Positions 8,300 to 16,790 of a DNA stretch of 64,000 nt are shown piece by piece. The notes under the pieces were generated by a model. That model did not search any database and was not told the origin of the DNA. It was given only the letters and a program-made list of their open reading frames with translations. This DNA is from Aquisalinus flavus (GTDB taxonomy: Bacteria > Pseudomonadota > Alphaproteobacteria > Caulobacterales > Parvularculaceae): NCBI RefSeq assembly GCF_022559625.1, contig NZ_CP042288.1:2676155-2740154 (forward strand), written 5' to 3'. The first letter of the stretch is position 1, and every line of letters starts with the position of its first letter. The position numbers were made by a program, and so were the translations under genes.

Positions 8300-9313
8300 A
8301 TGGAAGTCAGCATCGCCCTGTCCATCGCCTGGGCCGCCCTTCTCGTCATCGCCATCTTCATCTATGTCGTGCTCGACGGGTTCGACCTCGGAATCGGCAT
8401 CCTGTTCGGTCTGGTGCCGGAACGAAAGAACCGCGACGTGATGATGAATTCCGTCGCGCCGGTATGGGACGGCAACGAGACCTGGCTGGTCCTTGGCGGC
8501 GGTGGCCTGTTTGCCGCCTTCCCGCTCGCCTATGCGATCCTGATGCCGGCGCTGTACGCGCCGGTGATCGCCATGCTGCTGGCCCTGGTCTTTCGCGGGG
8601 TAGCGTTCGAATTCCGCTGGCGGACCGAGCGCTGGCTGAAATGGTGGGACCGCGCTTTCATCATCGGCTCGACCATGGCGGCGTTTTCGCAGGGCGTCAT
8701 CCTCGGTGCGATCCTGCAGGGGGTTGCGGTCGATGGCCGTGCCTATGGCGGCGGGTGGTGGGACTGGCTCTCACTCTTCTCCTTCCTGACCGGCATTGCC
8801 GTCGTCGCCGGCTATGCCCTGCTCGGCGCGACATGGCTGGTGATGAAGACCGAAGGCCCGCTGCAGGAGAAGGCCCGCAAGCTCGCCTGGGCTTTTGGCC
8901 TGGCGACGGTTGCCTTTATCGTCCTCGTCAGCCTGTTCACGCCCTATCTGGAAGCGGCCTATTATCAGCGCTGGCTGTCCATGCCCGGCATTTTCTTCGC
9001 CGCACCGGTGCCGATCGCCGTTGCCGTGATCACCCTGTTGATGTTCCGTTCCCTGACCATCCACAATCACGAATACCGCCCGTTCATCCTGGCGCTCGTC
9101 CTGTTCGCACTGTGCTTTGCCGGGCTCGGCATCTCCATGTACCCCTATATAATCCCCACCGAAGTGACGATCTTCGAGGCGGCAGCGCCGTTCAACTCGC
9201 AGATATTCATGTTTGTCGGCGCGGTGATCCTGATACCGATCATCCTCGCCTATACCGCATACGCCTATTGGGTGTTCCGCGGCAAGATAGACCCGGAGGA
9301 GGGCTATCATTGA
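8300..9313 (+). CDS. cydB: Cytochrome bd-type quinol oxidase subunit II
   Basis: 337 residues, eight or nine membrane segments, with the CydB signatures VVLDGFDLGIGIL near residue 27 and PVWDGNETWLVLGGGGLFAAFP near residue 55. It pairs with CydA to form the membrane oxidase. GGAG precedes the ATG at 8300. The stop overlaps the TTG start of the small third subunit (CATTGA), so translation of the two is probably coupled. Confidence 0.96.
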   Translation: MEVSIALSIAWAALLVIAIFIYVVLDGFDLGIGILFGLVPERKNRDVMMNSVAPVWDGNETWLVLGGGGLFAAFPLAYAILMPALYAPVIAMLLALVFRGVAFEFRWRTERWLKWWDRAFIIGSTMAAFSQGVILGAILQGVAVDGRAYGGGWWDWLSLFSFLTGIAVVAGYALLGATWLVMKTEGPLQEKARKLAWAFGLATVAFIVLVSLFTPYLEAAYYQRWLSMPGIFFAAPVPIAVAVITLLMFRSLTIHNHEYRPFILALVLFALCFAGLGISMYPYIIPTEVTIFEAAAPFNSQIFMFVGAVILIPIILAYTAYAYWVFRGKIDPEEGYH

Positions 9314-9447
9314 GGCTGCCTGATTTCTCCCGTTTCAACCTGCCGCCCGCGGTGATGAAGATCGTCTGGTTCGTCGGCCTGTGGGCCGGCGGCGTCGCCA
9401 CGGTGACGGTGCTTGCCTATGGCATCCGCCTGCTGATCCTGCCCTGA
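9310..9447 (+). CDS. Small single-pass accessory subunit of the bd oxidase (DUF2474/CydX-like)
   Basis: A 45-residue reading frame overlapping the cydB stop by four bases, starting at TTG (MRLPDFSRFNLPPAVMKIVW) and holding one membrane helix (IVWFVGLWAGGVATVTVLAYGIRLLIL). Small proteins of the DUF2474 or CydX type sit in exactly this place in cyanide-insensitive oxidase operons and stabilise the hemes. An internal ATG at 9355 would leave only the helix. Position, length and hydropathy support the call; the sequence itself is too short to prove homology. Confidence 0.7.
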   Translation: MRLPDFSRFNLPPAVMKIVWFVGLWAGGVATVTVLAYGIRLLILP

Positions 9448-9520
9448 GCTGACGGGCAGCGGCCGGCGACATGAAAACATCGCTTTATCCGGCAGGGGAA
9501 ATCCCCTAGACGGCTGTGCC

Positions 9521-10162
9521 ATGGACACCGAGTTCTTCACCCGTTTCCTGGCGGCCATGTTCGCCATCATGAACCCGCTCGTGGTCATGCCGATCTTCCT
9601 GTCGATGACGGAAGATTACGACAACGCCTATCGCCGGCGCATTGCCTTCCAGGCGGCAACGACCATCCTTGCCGCTTCCATCGTGGTGGCGCTGGCGGGC
9701 CAGCCGATCCTCGATTTCTTCGGCATCTCCATCAACGCCTTCCGCATCGCCGGCGGCATCCTGCTGTTCCAGATCGCGCTGACCATGATTTCCGGCGTCC
9801 GCCACGAAAGCCATGCCGGCACCGATCGTGAAAAGCGCATGCAGGAGGAAATTACCAATCCGGCGGTCTATCCGCTGGCAATACCCATGTCGGTCGGCCC
9901 CGGCACGATCACCACGCTGATCCTGTTCTCCCAGCAGGCAGCGGTGAAGGGGGCCTATATCGAACTCTATGCCGTCATCATGATCATGGCCGCGCTGATG
10001 TGCGTCGGCCTGCTGATCGTGCCCTTTATCAACCAGGTCGTGTCGTACACCGCGCGGACGGTGTCGATCCGGATCATGGGCATCATCCTCGCCGCAATGG
10101 CGACCGAGATGATCATCACCGGCATCCGCAATGCCGGGATTTTCTCGCCCCTTGTGAGCTGA
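9521..10162 (+). CDS. MarC family integral membrane protein
   Basis: 213 residues, six hydrophobic segments. The N-terminal FAIMNPLVVMPIFLSMT, the middle FRIAGGILLFQIALTMI and the PLAIPMSVGPGTITTLILF block are the signatures of the MarC (UPF0056) family. The function of the family is unresolved: it was named for the mar locus but has no proven role in drug resistance. It stands 73 bases after the bd oxidase operon with its own start, and has no clear partner gene. Confidence 0.9.
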   Translation: MDTEFFTRFLAAMFAIMNPLVVMPIFLSMTEDYDNAYRRRIAFQAATTILAASIVVALAGQPILDFFGISINAFRIAGGILLFQIALTMISGVRHESHAGTDREKRMQEEITNPAVYPLAIPMSVGPGTITTLILFSQQAAVKGAYIELYAVIMIMAALMCVGLLIVPFINQVVSYTARTVSIRIMGIILAAMATEMIITGIRNAGIFSPLVS

Positions 10163-10253
10163 TTTCTGGCGCACCTGGTGTGCGTCATGCCCGCCTTTAC
10201 TTCCCCGCCAGCGCCACCTTAGAATGACCGCAAGCGCATGGAAGGGGAGAGCC

Positions 10254-10748
10254 ATGAGACTGAAAGCACTGCAACTGGCCGGTATCGGCGCCGTGATCAT
10301 CATCGGCGCGCAGCTTGTCCTGAGCCTGATCGGGGACAGGGACGACGAGCCGCCGCGCCTTGCTGCCGACACGGCACTGGTGGTAACCACCCAACAGGCG
10401 GGAGCCGCACCTGCCGCTGCGCCCGGGCCGGACCGGCGCGTCGTTACATCTGCAATTGACTATGCGGCGCTGGGCCTCGCCGGGGCCGAGGAAGCCTTTT
10501 ATTGCGAAGGCATCATCATGCTGGGCGCCGCCGATGAAACGGGCCGGATCAGCGATGACGACAGGGCATTGGTCTACACCCTCAGCGACTATGGCAACGC
10601 GCTGACCGGGGCACAGGGCATCGACGGCGACACCGCCATGGTGGCGCGCCAGCAAAGCCTGCTTCAGGCGCAATACGACCTTGAAGACGGCCTGACCGTG
10701 AGAGATGTCGAGGCCTGCCGCGAGATGGCGCGCAATGCCGCACGCTGA
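10254..10748 (+). CDS. Membrane-anchored protein of unknown function
   Basis: 164 residues. An N-terminal helix (LQLAGIGAVIIIGAQLVLSLIG) probably anchors it, followed by an Ala/Pro-rich linker to about residue 60 and a periplasmic domain with two cysteines (EAFYCEGIIMLGA and VEACREMARN) that could form a disulfide. ATG 10254 is chosen for the GGGGAGAG just before it. I recognise no family. It lies between marC and the DUF202 gene on the same strand, with gaps of about 90 bases on each side. Confidence 0.6.
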   Translation: MRLKALQLAGIGAVIIIGAQLVLSLIGDRDDEPPRLAADTALVVTTQQAGAAPAAAPGPDRRVVTSAIDYAALGLAGAEEAFYCEGIIMLGAADETGRISDDDRALVYTLSDYGNALTGAQGIDGDTAMVARQQSLLQAQYDLEDGLTVRDVEACREMARNAAR

Positions 10749-10834
10749 CGATCCGGCCGCGCGCACTGCATGGCAGGGAACGGGCAGGGAACGATCCGGC
10801 GGCAGCAACGTTAACGCAAGCGGGAGGCATGCTC

Positions 10835-11200
10835 ATGGGAGACCGCACCAACGACCTCGCCATGCGGCGGACCGAATGGGCCGAGGACCGGACCCTGCTG
10901 GCCAATGAGCGGACCTTTGCCGCCTGGCTGCAGGCGGGCATCACATCCGTCGGTCTCGGTCTCGGCTTTCAGGCCCTGTTCAAGAGTGTCGAGCCGACCT
11001 GGCTCGCCAAGACCATCGCCACCATCTTCATCCTGATCGGGGTACTGGTCTTCATCAGCGCCTTCTACAATGCCTGCGATATCCTGCGCCGGATGAAATC
11101 CCACAGCGCCAAGCCCCTGCCCCGGCGCAATCTCGGCATCATCACGTTCCTGTTCGTGCTCGGATCGACCGCCCTGACCATCGTCCTGTGGCTGCTGTGA
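10835..11200 (+). CDS. DUF202/YidH family membrane protein
   Basis: 121 residues. The pattern RTEWAEDRTLLANERTFAAWLQAGI followed by three membrane helices is the DUF202 (YidH) signature, shared with parts of yeast VTC proteins. The function in bacteria is unknown. The start at 10835 is preferred over ATG 10829 because GGGAGG at about 10820 is properly spaced only from the second ATG. The gene converges with the transpeptidase-scaffold gene, whose stop lies five bases away. Confidence 0.85.
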   Translation: MGDRTNDLAMRRTEWAEDRTLLANERTFAAWLQAGITSVGLGLGFQALFKSVEPTWLAKTIATIFILIGVLVFISAFYNACDILRRMKSHSAKPLPRRNLGIITFLFVLGSTALTIVLWLL

Positions 11201-11205
11201 CCCTG

Positions 11206-11694
11206 TCAGCGCCCTGATCGAAACGCGGCAAGCTCGGCCAGTGCCTCGTAGAGGCGGTCCTGTTCCAGCGCATGGTGAAGATAAGCCAGCATGTCGGCAT
11301 CGTCGCTGCCATACAGATCGCCCGCAAGCGACAGCCACGCATCGGTCGCCAGCAGCTCCAGCGCCATCTCGTTGTCATTGGAATATTCCGTACCCAGCGC
11401 AGTGAAGTGATAGTCGGTCACGCTCAGCCCGGCCCGTTGCGCTTCCATGAAGGCATAGCGCAGCTCCAGCAGCGTCTCGCGCGTCCATACCGGCGCGTAG
11501 GCGCGATTGGCATAGAAGACGCGCAGATCGTCGAGTTCCTGAAAGCGCTCGCCCATATAGGTCCGGTTGCCCGCATCCGGATGGCCGAGCAGGCGCTCCA
11601 TCACCAGCGGCGAGGGCGCGGCGGCGGCCGGCGACAGGCCCGGCGCCAGGCCAAGGGTCGTAAACAGGACGATGAAAGCGATAAGGCGTGTCAT
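11206..11694 (-). CDS. Secreted lone L,D-transpeptidase scaffold-like domain
   Basis: 162 residues with signal peptide MTRLIAFIVLFTTLGLAPGLSPAAAA. The rest resembles the N-terminal scaffold domain of YcbB/LdtD-type murein L,D-transpeptidases: LRVFYANRAYAPVWTRETLLELRYAF, AGLSVTDYHFTAL and ALELLATDAWLSLAGDLYG match the usual FYxxRxYxPxWx...GLxxxDYH...T.A pattern. The peptidoglycan-binding and YkuD catalytic domains are missing, and the downstream DNA is occupied by the convergent DUF202 gene, so the gene ends cleanly. It could be a truncation or a stand-alone regulator of peptidoglycan enzymes. Confidence 0.6.
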   Translation of the reverse strand: MTRLIAFIVLFTTLGLAPGLSPAAAAPSPLVMERLLGHPDAGNRTYMGERFQELDDLRVFYANRAYAPVWTRETLLELRYAFMEAQRAGLSVTDYHFTALGTEYSNDNEMALELLATDAWLSLAGDLYGSDDADMLAYLHHALEQDRLYEALAELAAFRSGR

Positions 11695-11901
11695 ACCGGG
11701 ACTCTCTTTTTCTACACGCCCCTAGGGTAGCAAGCGCCATGCCCGCCCGCGCAGATAGAAGCACGTGTCGCGCCGTCGGGGTTTCACAGCCGCGGCGCTC
11801 GCCCAAGGCTACAACCATCCGTAGCTGCAGAGTTGACCCGAGCCAGCAGCATGGTAGATACGACGTCTGAATCCATCTTCACTGTCGGGAGTTAAGACCA
11901 T

Positions 11902-13110
11902 ATGGCTGAGACGAGCCTCAAGACCGGCATGGCCAATCTCCCGACCGTCGACACCATCCAGGCCCTGCTGTCATCGCCGGATGACGCCGTTCTGGTGCGC
12001 AAACCGGAGACGACATTCGAGTGCCGCAAGCCGGTGCGGATCTACAATTTCAATTATGACAATCAGATCGCCAATGCCGCGGGGGCGCCCCGCGTGGCCC
12101 AGATGGATCACTGGGAAGACGAGACATTGCAGCTTCCCCCGCTGACCGTGTCCTGCCTGCACGATGCCCGGATCATGGGCGGCCGGATCGGCTCGCGCAG
12201 CGGCACCCGGCACCGCGATGGCCAGCTCCTGTTGACCAGGAAGCAGCAATTGGTGCCGAACTCCTTCGCCATCATGGATGGCGGTTATACGCTGCCGGAG
12301 AGCTATGTCCTCGGATCGACGCTGGAAGAGCCGTTCGAGCTTCAATGCCCCGAGCCGGAGGGCCGGCTGGAAGGGACCTATTTTCATCTCGGCAGCATTC
12401 ACAATCATTTCGGTCATTTCCTGCTGGAAGGCCTGACACGGCTCTGGGCGCTGGAACTTCTCGAGGCTGCCGGACAGGATTGCCGGTTCATCATGTATGA
12501 AGGCCAGCTCCAGCCCTATCAGGAGGAAATCCTCGCGCTGGCCGGTGTCGATGCCGATCGCATCGTCCATGCGCCGCACGCCACCACGGTGGAGCGCCTC
12601 ATCGTGGCCGATCCCGCCTATCGCACCCATCGCTGGGTGCGCAAGGAGCAGGATCGGGTCTGGGACAGGATCGCCTCCGGCATCCCGGCAGAAGAGGACC
12701 CGCAACGAAAGATTTTCCTGTCCCGGGCGCGGACCACCGACCGGCCGCTTGAGAACAATGACGAGGTCGAGGCGCTGTTCGCGGCGGCCGGCTACGACAT
12801 CGTCTCTCCCGAGACCATGTCGCCGACCGACCAGATTGCCATGGTCCGCCAATGCAGGTCCCTTGCAGGGTGTGTCGGCAGCCAGATGTATCTCGCCGGG
12901 TTCCAGCCGAAAGGCGGCAGAAACGTCATTCTGGCGCCCAAGAATTTCTACCTCAAGGACGACGCGCTGATTTCGCATTTCAGGCATCACCGTCTCTCGG
13001 TCATCTTCGGTGACTATATCGACCTCAGCGCCCCCAAGCCGGAGAGAAGCTGGACCTGCCCGACGGAGGATATCCAGCGCTGCCTCGAACTCCATAGCAA
13101 GCGGGACTAG
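11902..13110 (+). CDS. Glycosyltransferase family 61 (DUF563-type) protein
   Basis: 402 residues, no signal peptide. The central SIHNHFGHFLLEGLTRLWAL block and the C-terminal IFLSRARTTDRPLENNDEVEALF ... CVGSQMYLAGF segment are typical of the DUF563/GT61 family, which transfers sugars to cell-surface polysaccharides or glycoproteins. The acceptor and donor cannot be read from the sequence. The gene stands alone, preceded by 207 non-coding bases with no recognisable signal, and lacks neighbouring polysaccharide genes, which is unusual for a GT61. Confidence 0.75.
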   Translation: MAETSLKTGMANLPTVDTIQALLSSPDDAVLVRKPETTFECRKPVRIYNFNYDNQIANAAGAPRVAQMDHWEDETLQLPPLTVSCLHDARIMGGRIGSRSGTRHRDGQLLLTRKQQLVPNSFAIMDGGYTLPESYVLGSTLEEPFELQCPEPEGRLEGTYFHLGSIHNHFGHFLLEGLTRLWALELLEAAGQDCRFIMYEGQLQPYQEEILALAGVDADRIVHAPHATTVERLIVADPAYRTHRWVRKEQDRVWDRIASGIPAEEDPQRKIFLSRARTTDRPLENNDEVEALFAAAGYDIVSPETMSPTDQIAMVRQCRSLAGCVGSQMYLAGFQPKGGRNVILAPKNFYLKDDALISHFRHHRLSVIFGDYIDLSAPKPERSWTCPTEDIQRCLELHSKRD

Positions 13111-13182
13111 CGCGCGTTCCTCTTTTGTTCTTGACGGCTTGTTCACTCGCGTCTAGGCTGATGGGCAAGAGAGGAGAGCGCC

Positions 13183-14787
13183 ATGGTTGCCGAGGTTACA
13201 GCCTTTGCCTTCGAGGGGATCGAAGCCCGCCCGGTGCGCGTCCAGGTCCAGCTGACCGGCGGCGCCAACAATCATTTCACCATCGTCGGCTTGCCGGACA
13301 AGGCTGTGAACGAGGCGCGCGAGCGTGTGCGCGCGGCCTTTTCCGCGATCGGGCTGGGCCTGCCGCCCGAGCGCATCTCCGTCAATCTCGCTCCTGCAGA
13401 CCTGCCCAAGGAGGGTAGTCATTTCGACCTGCCGATCGCGCTCGCCCTGTTGATGGAAATGGGTGCCGCGCCAAAGGACCTGGCGCAGGGCTTCGCCGTG
13501 ATGGGCGAGCTCGGCCTCGACGGCTCGATCCTGCCGGTCAATGGCGCGCTGCCCGCGGCGGTCGCCGCCAACGGGCTCGATCTCGGCCTGATCTGCCCCG
13601 CCGGCAATGGCCCGGAAGCAGCCTGGGCCGGGGGCGATGCGCAGATCATCGCCGCCTCGACGCTGATCCAGCTGGTCAATCATTTCAAGGGCACCCAGGT
13701 GCTGGCGAGCCCGCAACCGGGCGATCTCGCCCCCGGCCCCGCCGTGGCCGACCTGAAAGACGTCAAGGGGCAGGAGACGGCCAAGCGGGCACTGGAGATT
13801 GCGGCCGCCGGCGGCCATAACCTGCTGATGGTCGGCCCGCCCGGCTCCGGCAAGTCGATGCTCGCCTCGCGCCTGCCCGGCCTCCTGCCGCCGCTCTCGC
13901 CCGCCGAGATGCTGGAAGTGTCGATGATCCAGTCCCTTGCCGGGCTGATCCGCAATGGCTCGATCTCCCGGGCGCGGCCCTATCGCGCACCGCACCACTC
14001 CGCCTCGATGGCGGCGATGGTCGGCGGCGGGCTGAAGGCCAAGCCGGGCGAGGCGTCGCTGGCCCATAACGGCATCCTGTTCCTCGATGAATTGCCCGAG
14101 TTTACGCCGCAGGTTCTCGACAGCCTGCGCCAGCCGCTGGAGACGAGCGACGTCGTCATCGCCCGGGCCAACGCCCATGTGCGCTATCCGGCCTCGTTCC
14201 AGCTGGTCGCGGCAATGAACCCGTGCCGCTGCGGCCATGGCAAGGCGTCGGGCCGGGCCTGCGGGCGCGGCCCGAATTGCGAGCAGGTCTACCAGTCGCG
14301 CGTTTCCGGCCCGTTCCTCGACCGCATGGATCTGATGATCGAAACGCCGCCGGTCACGGCCATGGATCTCGCCGCGCCGGCCAATGGCGAGGCAACGGCG
14401 ACGGTCGCGGCACGGGTCGCCACCGCGCGCACCGCGCAGGAAGAGCGCGCAGGCGCGCTCGCTGACCCGAGGGATGTGCGCCCGCGCACCAACGCCAAGC
14501 TGTCCGACAACCTGCTGGAACGCGTCGCTCAGCCCGATGACCAGGGCGCGGCGCTGCTGGCCCGCGCCGCCGAAAGCCTGTCCCTGTCGGCGCGGGCCTA
14601 TACTCGCATTCTCAGGGTTGCCCGCACCCTCGCCGACCTTGACGGGGTCGACGGCATCGCCCGGCGCCACATTGCCGAGGCGATCAGCTATCGCCAGCGC
14701 GATGCCGCAACTGGCATGGCACCGCCCGCCTTTTCGTCGGGCGGCAACAGCCTCAAGACCACTGAATGGCGGACTGGCGGGCGCTAG
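13183..14787 (+). CDS. comM: YifB/ComM family magnesium-chelatase-like AAA+ ATPase
   Basis: 534 residues of the usual three-part layout: an N-terminal S5-like/Lon-like domain (to about 175), an AAA+ core with Walker A GPPGSGKSM (about residue 218) and Walker B ILFLDEL (about residue 302), and a C-terminal Mg-chelatase domain with a cysteine group (NPCRCGHGKASGRACGRGPNC). ComM is a hexameric helicase that promotes branch migration during natural transformation; the family is widespread even in species not known to be competent. ATG 13183 follows AGAGGAGAG. The histidine-kinase gene follows on the same strand after 107 bases. Confidence 0.93.
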   Translation: MVAEVTAFAFEGIEARPVRVQVQLTGGANNHFTIVGLPDKAVNEARERVRAAFSAIGLGLPPERISVNLAPADLPKEGSHFDLPIALALLMEMGAAPKDLAQGFAVMGELGLDGSILPVNGALPAAVAANGLDLGLICPAGNGPEAAWAGGDAQIIAASTLIQLVNHFKGTQVLASPQPGDLAPGPAVADLKDVKGQETAKRALEIAAAGGHNLLMVGPPGSGKSMLASRLPGLLPPLSPAEMLEVSMIQSLAGLIRNGSISRARPYRAPHHSASMAAMVGGGLKAKPGEASLAHNGILFLDELPEFTPQVLDSLRQPLETSDVVIARANAHVRYPASFQLVAAMNPCRCGHGKASGRACGRGPNCEQVYQSRVSGPFLDRMDLMIETPPVTAMDLAAPANGEATATVAARVATARTAQEERAGALADPRDVRPRTNAKLSDNLLERVAQPDDQGAALLARAAESLSLSARAYTRILRVARTLADLDGVDGIARRHIAEAISYRQRDAATGMAPPAFSSGGNSLKTTEWRTGGR

Positions 14788-14809
14788 ATAGGCCGTATAA
14801 GGAAATTAC

Positions 14810-14854
14810 GGTTAAGCACGCTTAACCGTCTTTCATTACACTTTTTCAAAAAGT
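14810..14854. promoter_or_regulatory. Two adjacent dyads upstream of the hybrid histidine kinase
   Basis: GGTTAAGC-AC-GCTTAACC (14810-14827) is a perfect 8-bp inverted repeat with a 2-base spacer. Twelve bases later ACTTTTT-C-AAAAAGT (14840-14854) is a second perfect dyad. The first contains two TTAA half-sites, but with a 6-base gap rather than the 7 of a canonical CtrA box. The pair lies in the short gap before the kinase gene and could be an operator. Confidence 0.4.
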
Positions 14855-14894
14855 CTAGCTTTAGGATGAACCCTGATGGAGGGGTTCCCTGAAT

Positions 14895-16712
14895 ATGGAC
14901 CTGACGGAAACGACCATAGTGGATGCCATGCCCGACCTCGTCGCCCTGATCGGCGGTGACGGCGCCTGCGTGCATGTCAATCCCGCCTTCTGCGAAGCCT
15001 TTGGCGGGGCCGCCGCCGACTGGCGGGGGCGCAGGATCGACCTTGACCAGCTTGCACAGGACAGCGCTGCGCCTTGCATCGACTGGCGCCGGACGGAGAC
15101 AGGCGACGGGCTCTCGATCCATTCCGGCCGCATCATCGACGAGGGTGCGCCGATGCGCCGCCTCGCCACGATGACCCACGAGATGCGGACGCCGCTGAAC
15201 GGCATTCTCGGCATGGCCGGGCTGTTGATGAAAACAGATCTGGACCCGAACCAGGCGACCTATGCCGAGGCGGTGTACGAGTCCGGGTCGGCTCTCCTGA
15301 CACTGATCAATGACATTCTCGATTTCTCCAAGATCGAGGCCGGCCGCCTCGAACTGGAGCAGGCGCCGTTCGACCCGCGCGCGCTGGTGCAGAACGTGGT
15401 CGAATTGCTGTCGCCCCGCGCCGGCAACAGCAATCTGGACATCGGTTCCTATGTAGCGCCATCCGTCCCGATACAGATCATCGGCGATGCCGCACGACTG
15501 CGTCAGGTCCTTCTGAACCTTGCCGGCAATGGCGTGAAGTTCACCGAAGCGGGCGGCGTCGCCATCGAGATGCACGCCGATGAAGAACCCGACGACCGGA
15601 TTTCCCTGCGCATCGATGTCGTCGACACCGGCATCGGTATCGACGCCGCGGATCTCGATTCCGTCTTCGACGAGTTCGCCCAGGCAGGTCCGGCCGGGGA
15701 ACGCCAGCAGGAAGGAACGGGGCTTGGTCTCGCCATCGTGCGCAAGGTCGTCCGTGCCATGGATGGCGACGTGACGCTCGAAAGCACCCCCGGCAAGGGC
15801 AGCGTCTTCTCGGTGACGATCCCGATGCGCAGAGCGCCGGGCGTCCATGCGCCGCAGCGCCTCTCGCCGATAGACCGGCCGGTCATCGTGCTGACGGACT
15901 CGCCGATCATGGCGCGGACACTGCGCGCCCAGCTTGCCGTGGCACAGGTGCGCAAGACCTGCATCACCCGCGACCCCGAAAAGGCCTCGGCGCTTCTGAA
16001 GCGGACGCAGGATGCGATCCTGCTCTGCGACCGGGCGATGGCCGATGCGCTGTCGGCGGACCTGATCGCGGCCGCCGACCGGGCGCTGGTGATGCTGTCG
16101 ACCACCGCCCGCCACGAGCTGGCCGGCCTGCGCGAACGCGGGTTTGGCGGCTATCTCATCAAGCCGATCCGCCAGCAGAGCCTGGCCGAGCGCCTGCAGG
16201 CGGTCTGCGCGGCGGGATCGGTCACCGAACCATCGCAGCAGCCCCGCCCTGCGGCCCCCGGCACACGCCAGCGCCATCACGCCGCCCACGGCCGGAAGAC
16301 CGAACCGGCCAATGACCGCACCTTCCGGGTTCTGCTCGCGGAGGACAACCAGATCAACGCCGTGCTCGCCAGCACCATCCTGCGCAATTGCGGCCACCAG
16401 GTCGACCGCGTCGAAAACGGACAAGAGGCAATCGAGGCGGTGTCGAGCAGCAATTATGACCTCATCCTGATGGACATGCACATGCCGTTTATGGACGGCG
16501 TCGCCGCGACCCGGCACATTCGCGGTCTGTCCGGCGGCATTGCCAACCTGCCTGTGGTCGCCCTGACCGCCAATTCCCTCACCGCCGATCGCAAGGCCTG
16601 TCTCGATGTCGGTATGGACGATTTCCTGACCAAGCCGTTCGATCCGGTCGATCTGCGCAGCATCGTCACGCGCTGGGGACCGGGCCGCGAGCACGGCCGC
16701 AACGCCGCCTGA
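14895..16712 (+). CDS. Soluble hybrid sensor histidine kinase with two receiver-like domains
   Basis: 605 residues, no membrane segment. Order: PAS-like domain (about 8-70), HisKA with phospho-acceptor His95 in [16 protein letters not shown], HATPase with N-box [15 protein letters not shown] and GTGLGLAI (about 200-310), a weak receiver-like domain (about 325-440, keeping LLCDRAM but with a reduced acidic pocket), then a full receiver (about 475-595) with [11 protein letters not shown], the phospho-acceptor in [13 protein letters not shown] and the Lys in LTKPF. The lack of membrane helices suggests a cytoplasmic signal. No partner regulator is adjacent. ATG 14895 follows GGAGGGG. Confidence 0.9.
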   Translation: MDLTETTIVDAMPDLVALIGGDGACVHVNPAFCEAFGGAAADWRGRRIDLDQLAQDSAAPCIDWRRTETGDGLSIHSGRIIDEGAPMRRLATMTHEMRTPLNGILGMAGLLMKTDLDPNQATYAEAVYESGSALLTLINDILDFSKIEAGRLELEQAPFDPRALVQNVVELLSPRAGNSNLDIGSYVAPSVPIQIIGDAARLRQVLLNLAGNGVKFTEAGGVAIEMHADEEPDDRISLRIDVVDTGIGIDAADLDSVFDEFAQAGPAGERQQEGTGLGLAIVRKVVRAMDGDVTLESTPGKGSVFSVTIPMRRAPGVHAPQRLSPIDRPVIVLTDSPIMARTLRAQLAVAQVRKTCITRDPEKASALLKRTQDAILLCDRAMADALSADLIAAADRALVMLSTTARHELAGLRERGFGGYLIKPIRQQSLAERLQAVCAAGSVTEPSQQPRPAAPGTRQRHHAAHGRKTEPANDRTFRVLLAEDNQINAVLASTILRNCGHQVDRVENGQEAIEAVSSSNYDLILMDMHMPFMDGVAATRHIRGLSGGIANLPVVALTANSLTADRKACLDVGMDDFLTKPFDPVDLRSIVTRWGPGREHGRNAA

Positions 16713-16726
16713 GCGGCTTGCCGCTC
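16711..16726 (+). terminator. Short GC-rich hairpin at the end of the kinase gene
   Basis: GAGCGGC (16711-16717) and GCCGCTC (16720-16726) form a perfect 7-bp stem with a 2-base loop, beginning at the stop codon. The following bases are only moderately T-rich (CACCTTTCTTCT), so termination would be weak. Confidence 0.35.
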
Positions 16727-16790
16727 CTCAGCACCTTTCTTCTGGCGCGAAGTGCTATAAGCTCTGCCCGAGTACCAGAGGAGTTAGCGC

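Noticed and set aside
6709..8361. 550-codon open frame on the strand opposite cydA
   Set aside because: It is rich in Arg, His, Asp and Gln with no domain pattern, as expected for the reverse strand of a GC-rich gene; cydA is certain.
14784..16694. 636-codon open frame opposite the hybrid kinase
   Set aside because: Shadow of the kinase caused by third-position GC; its composition is not protein-like and it has no family match.
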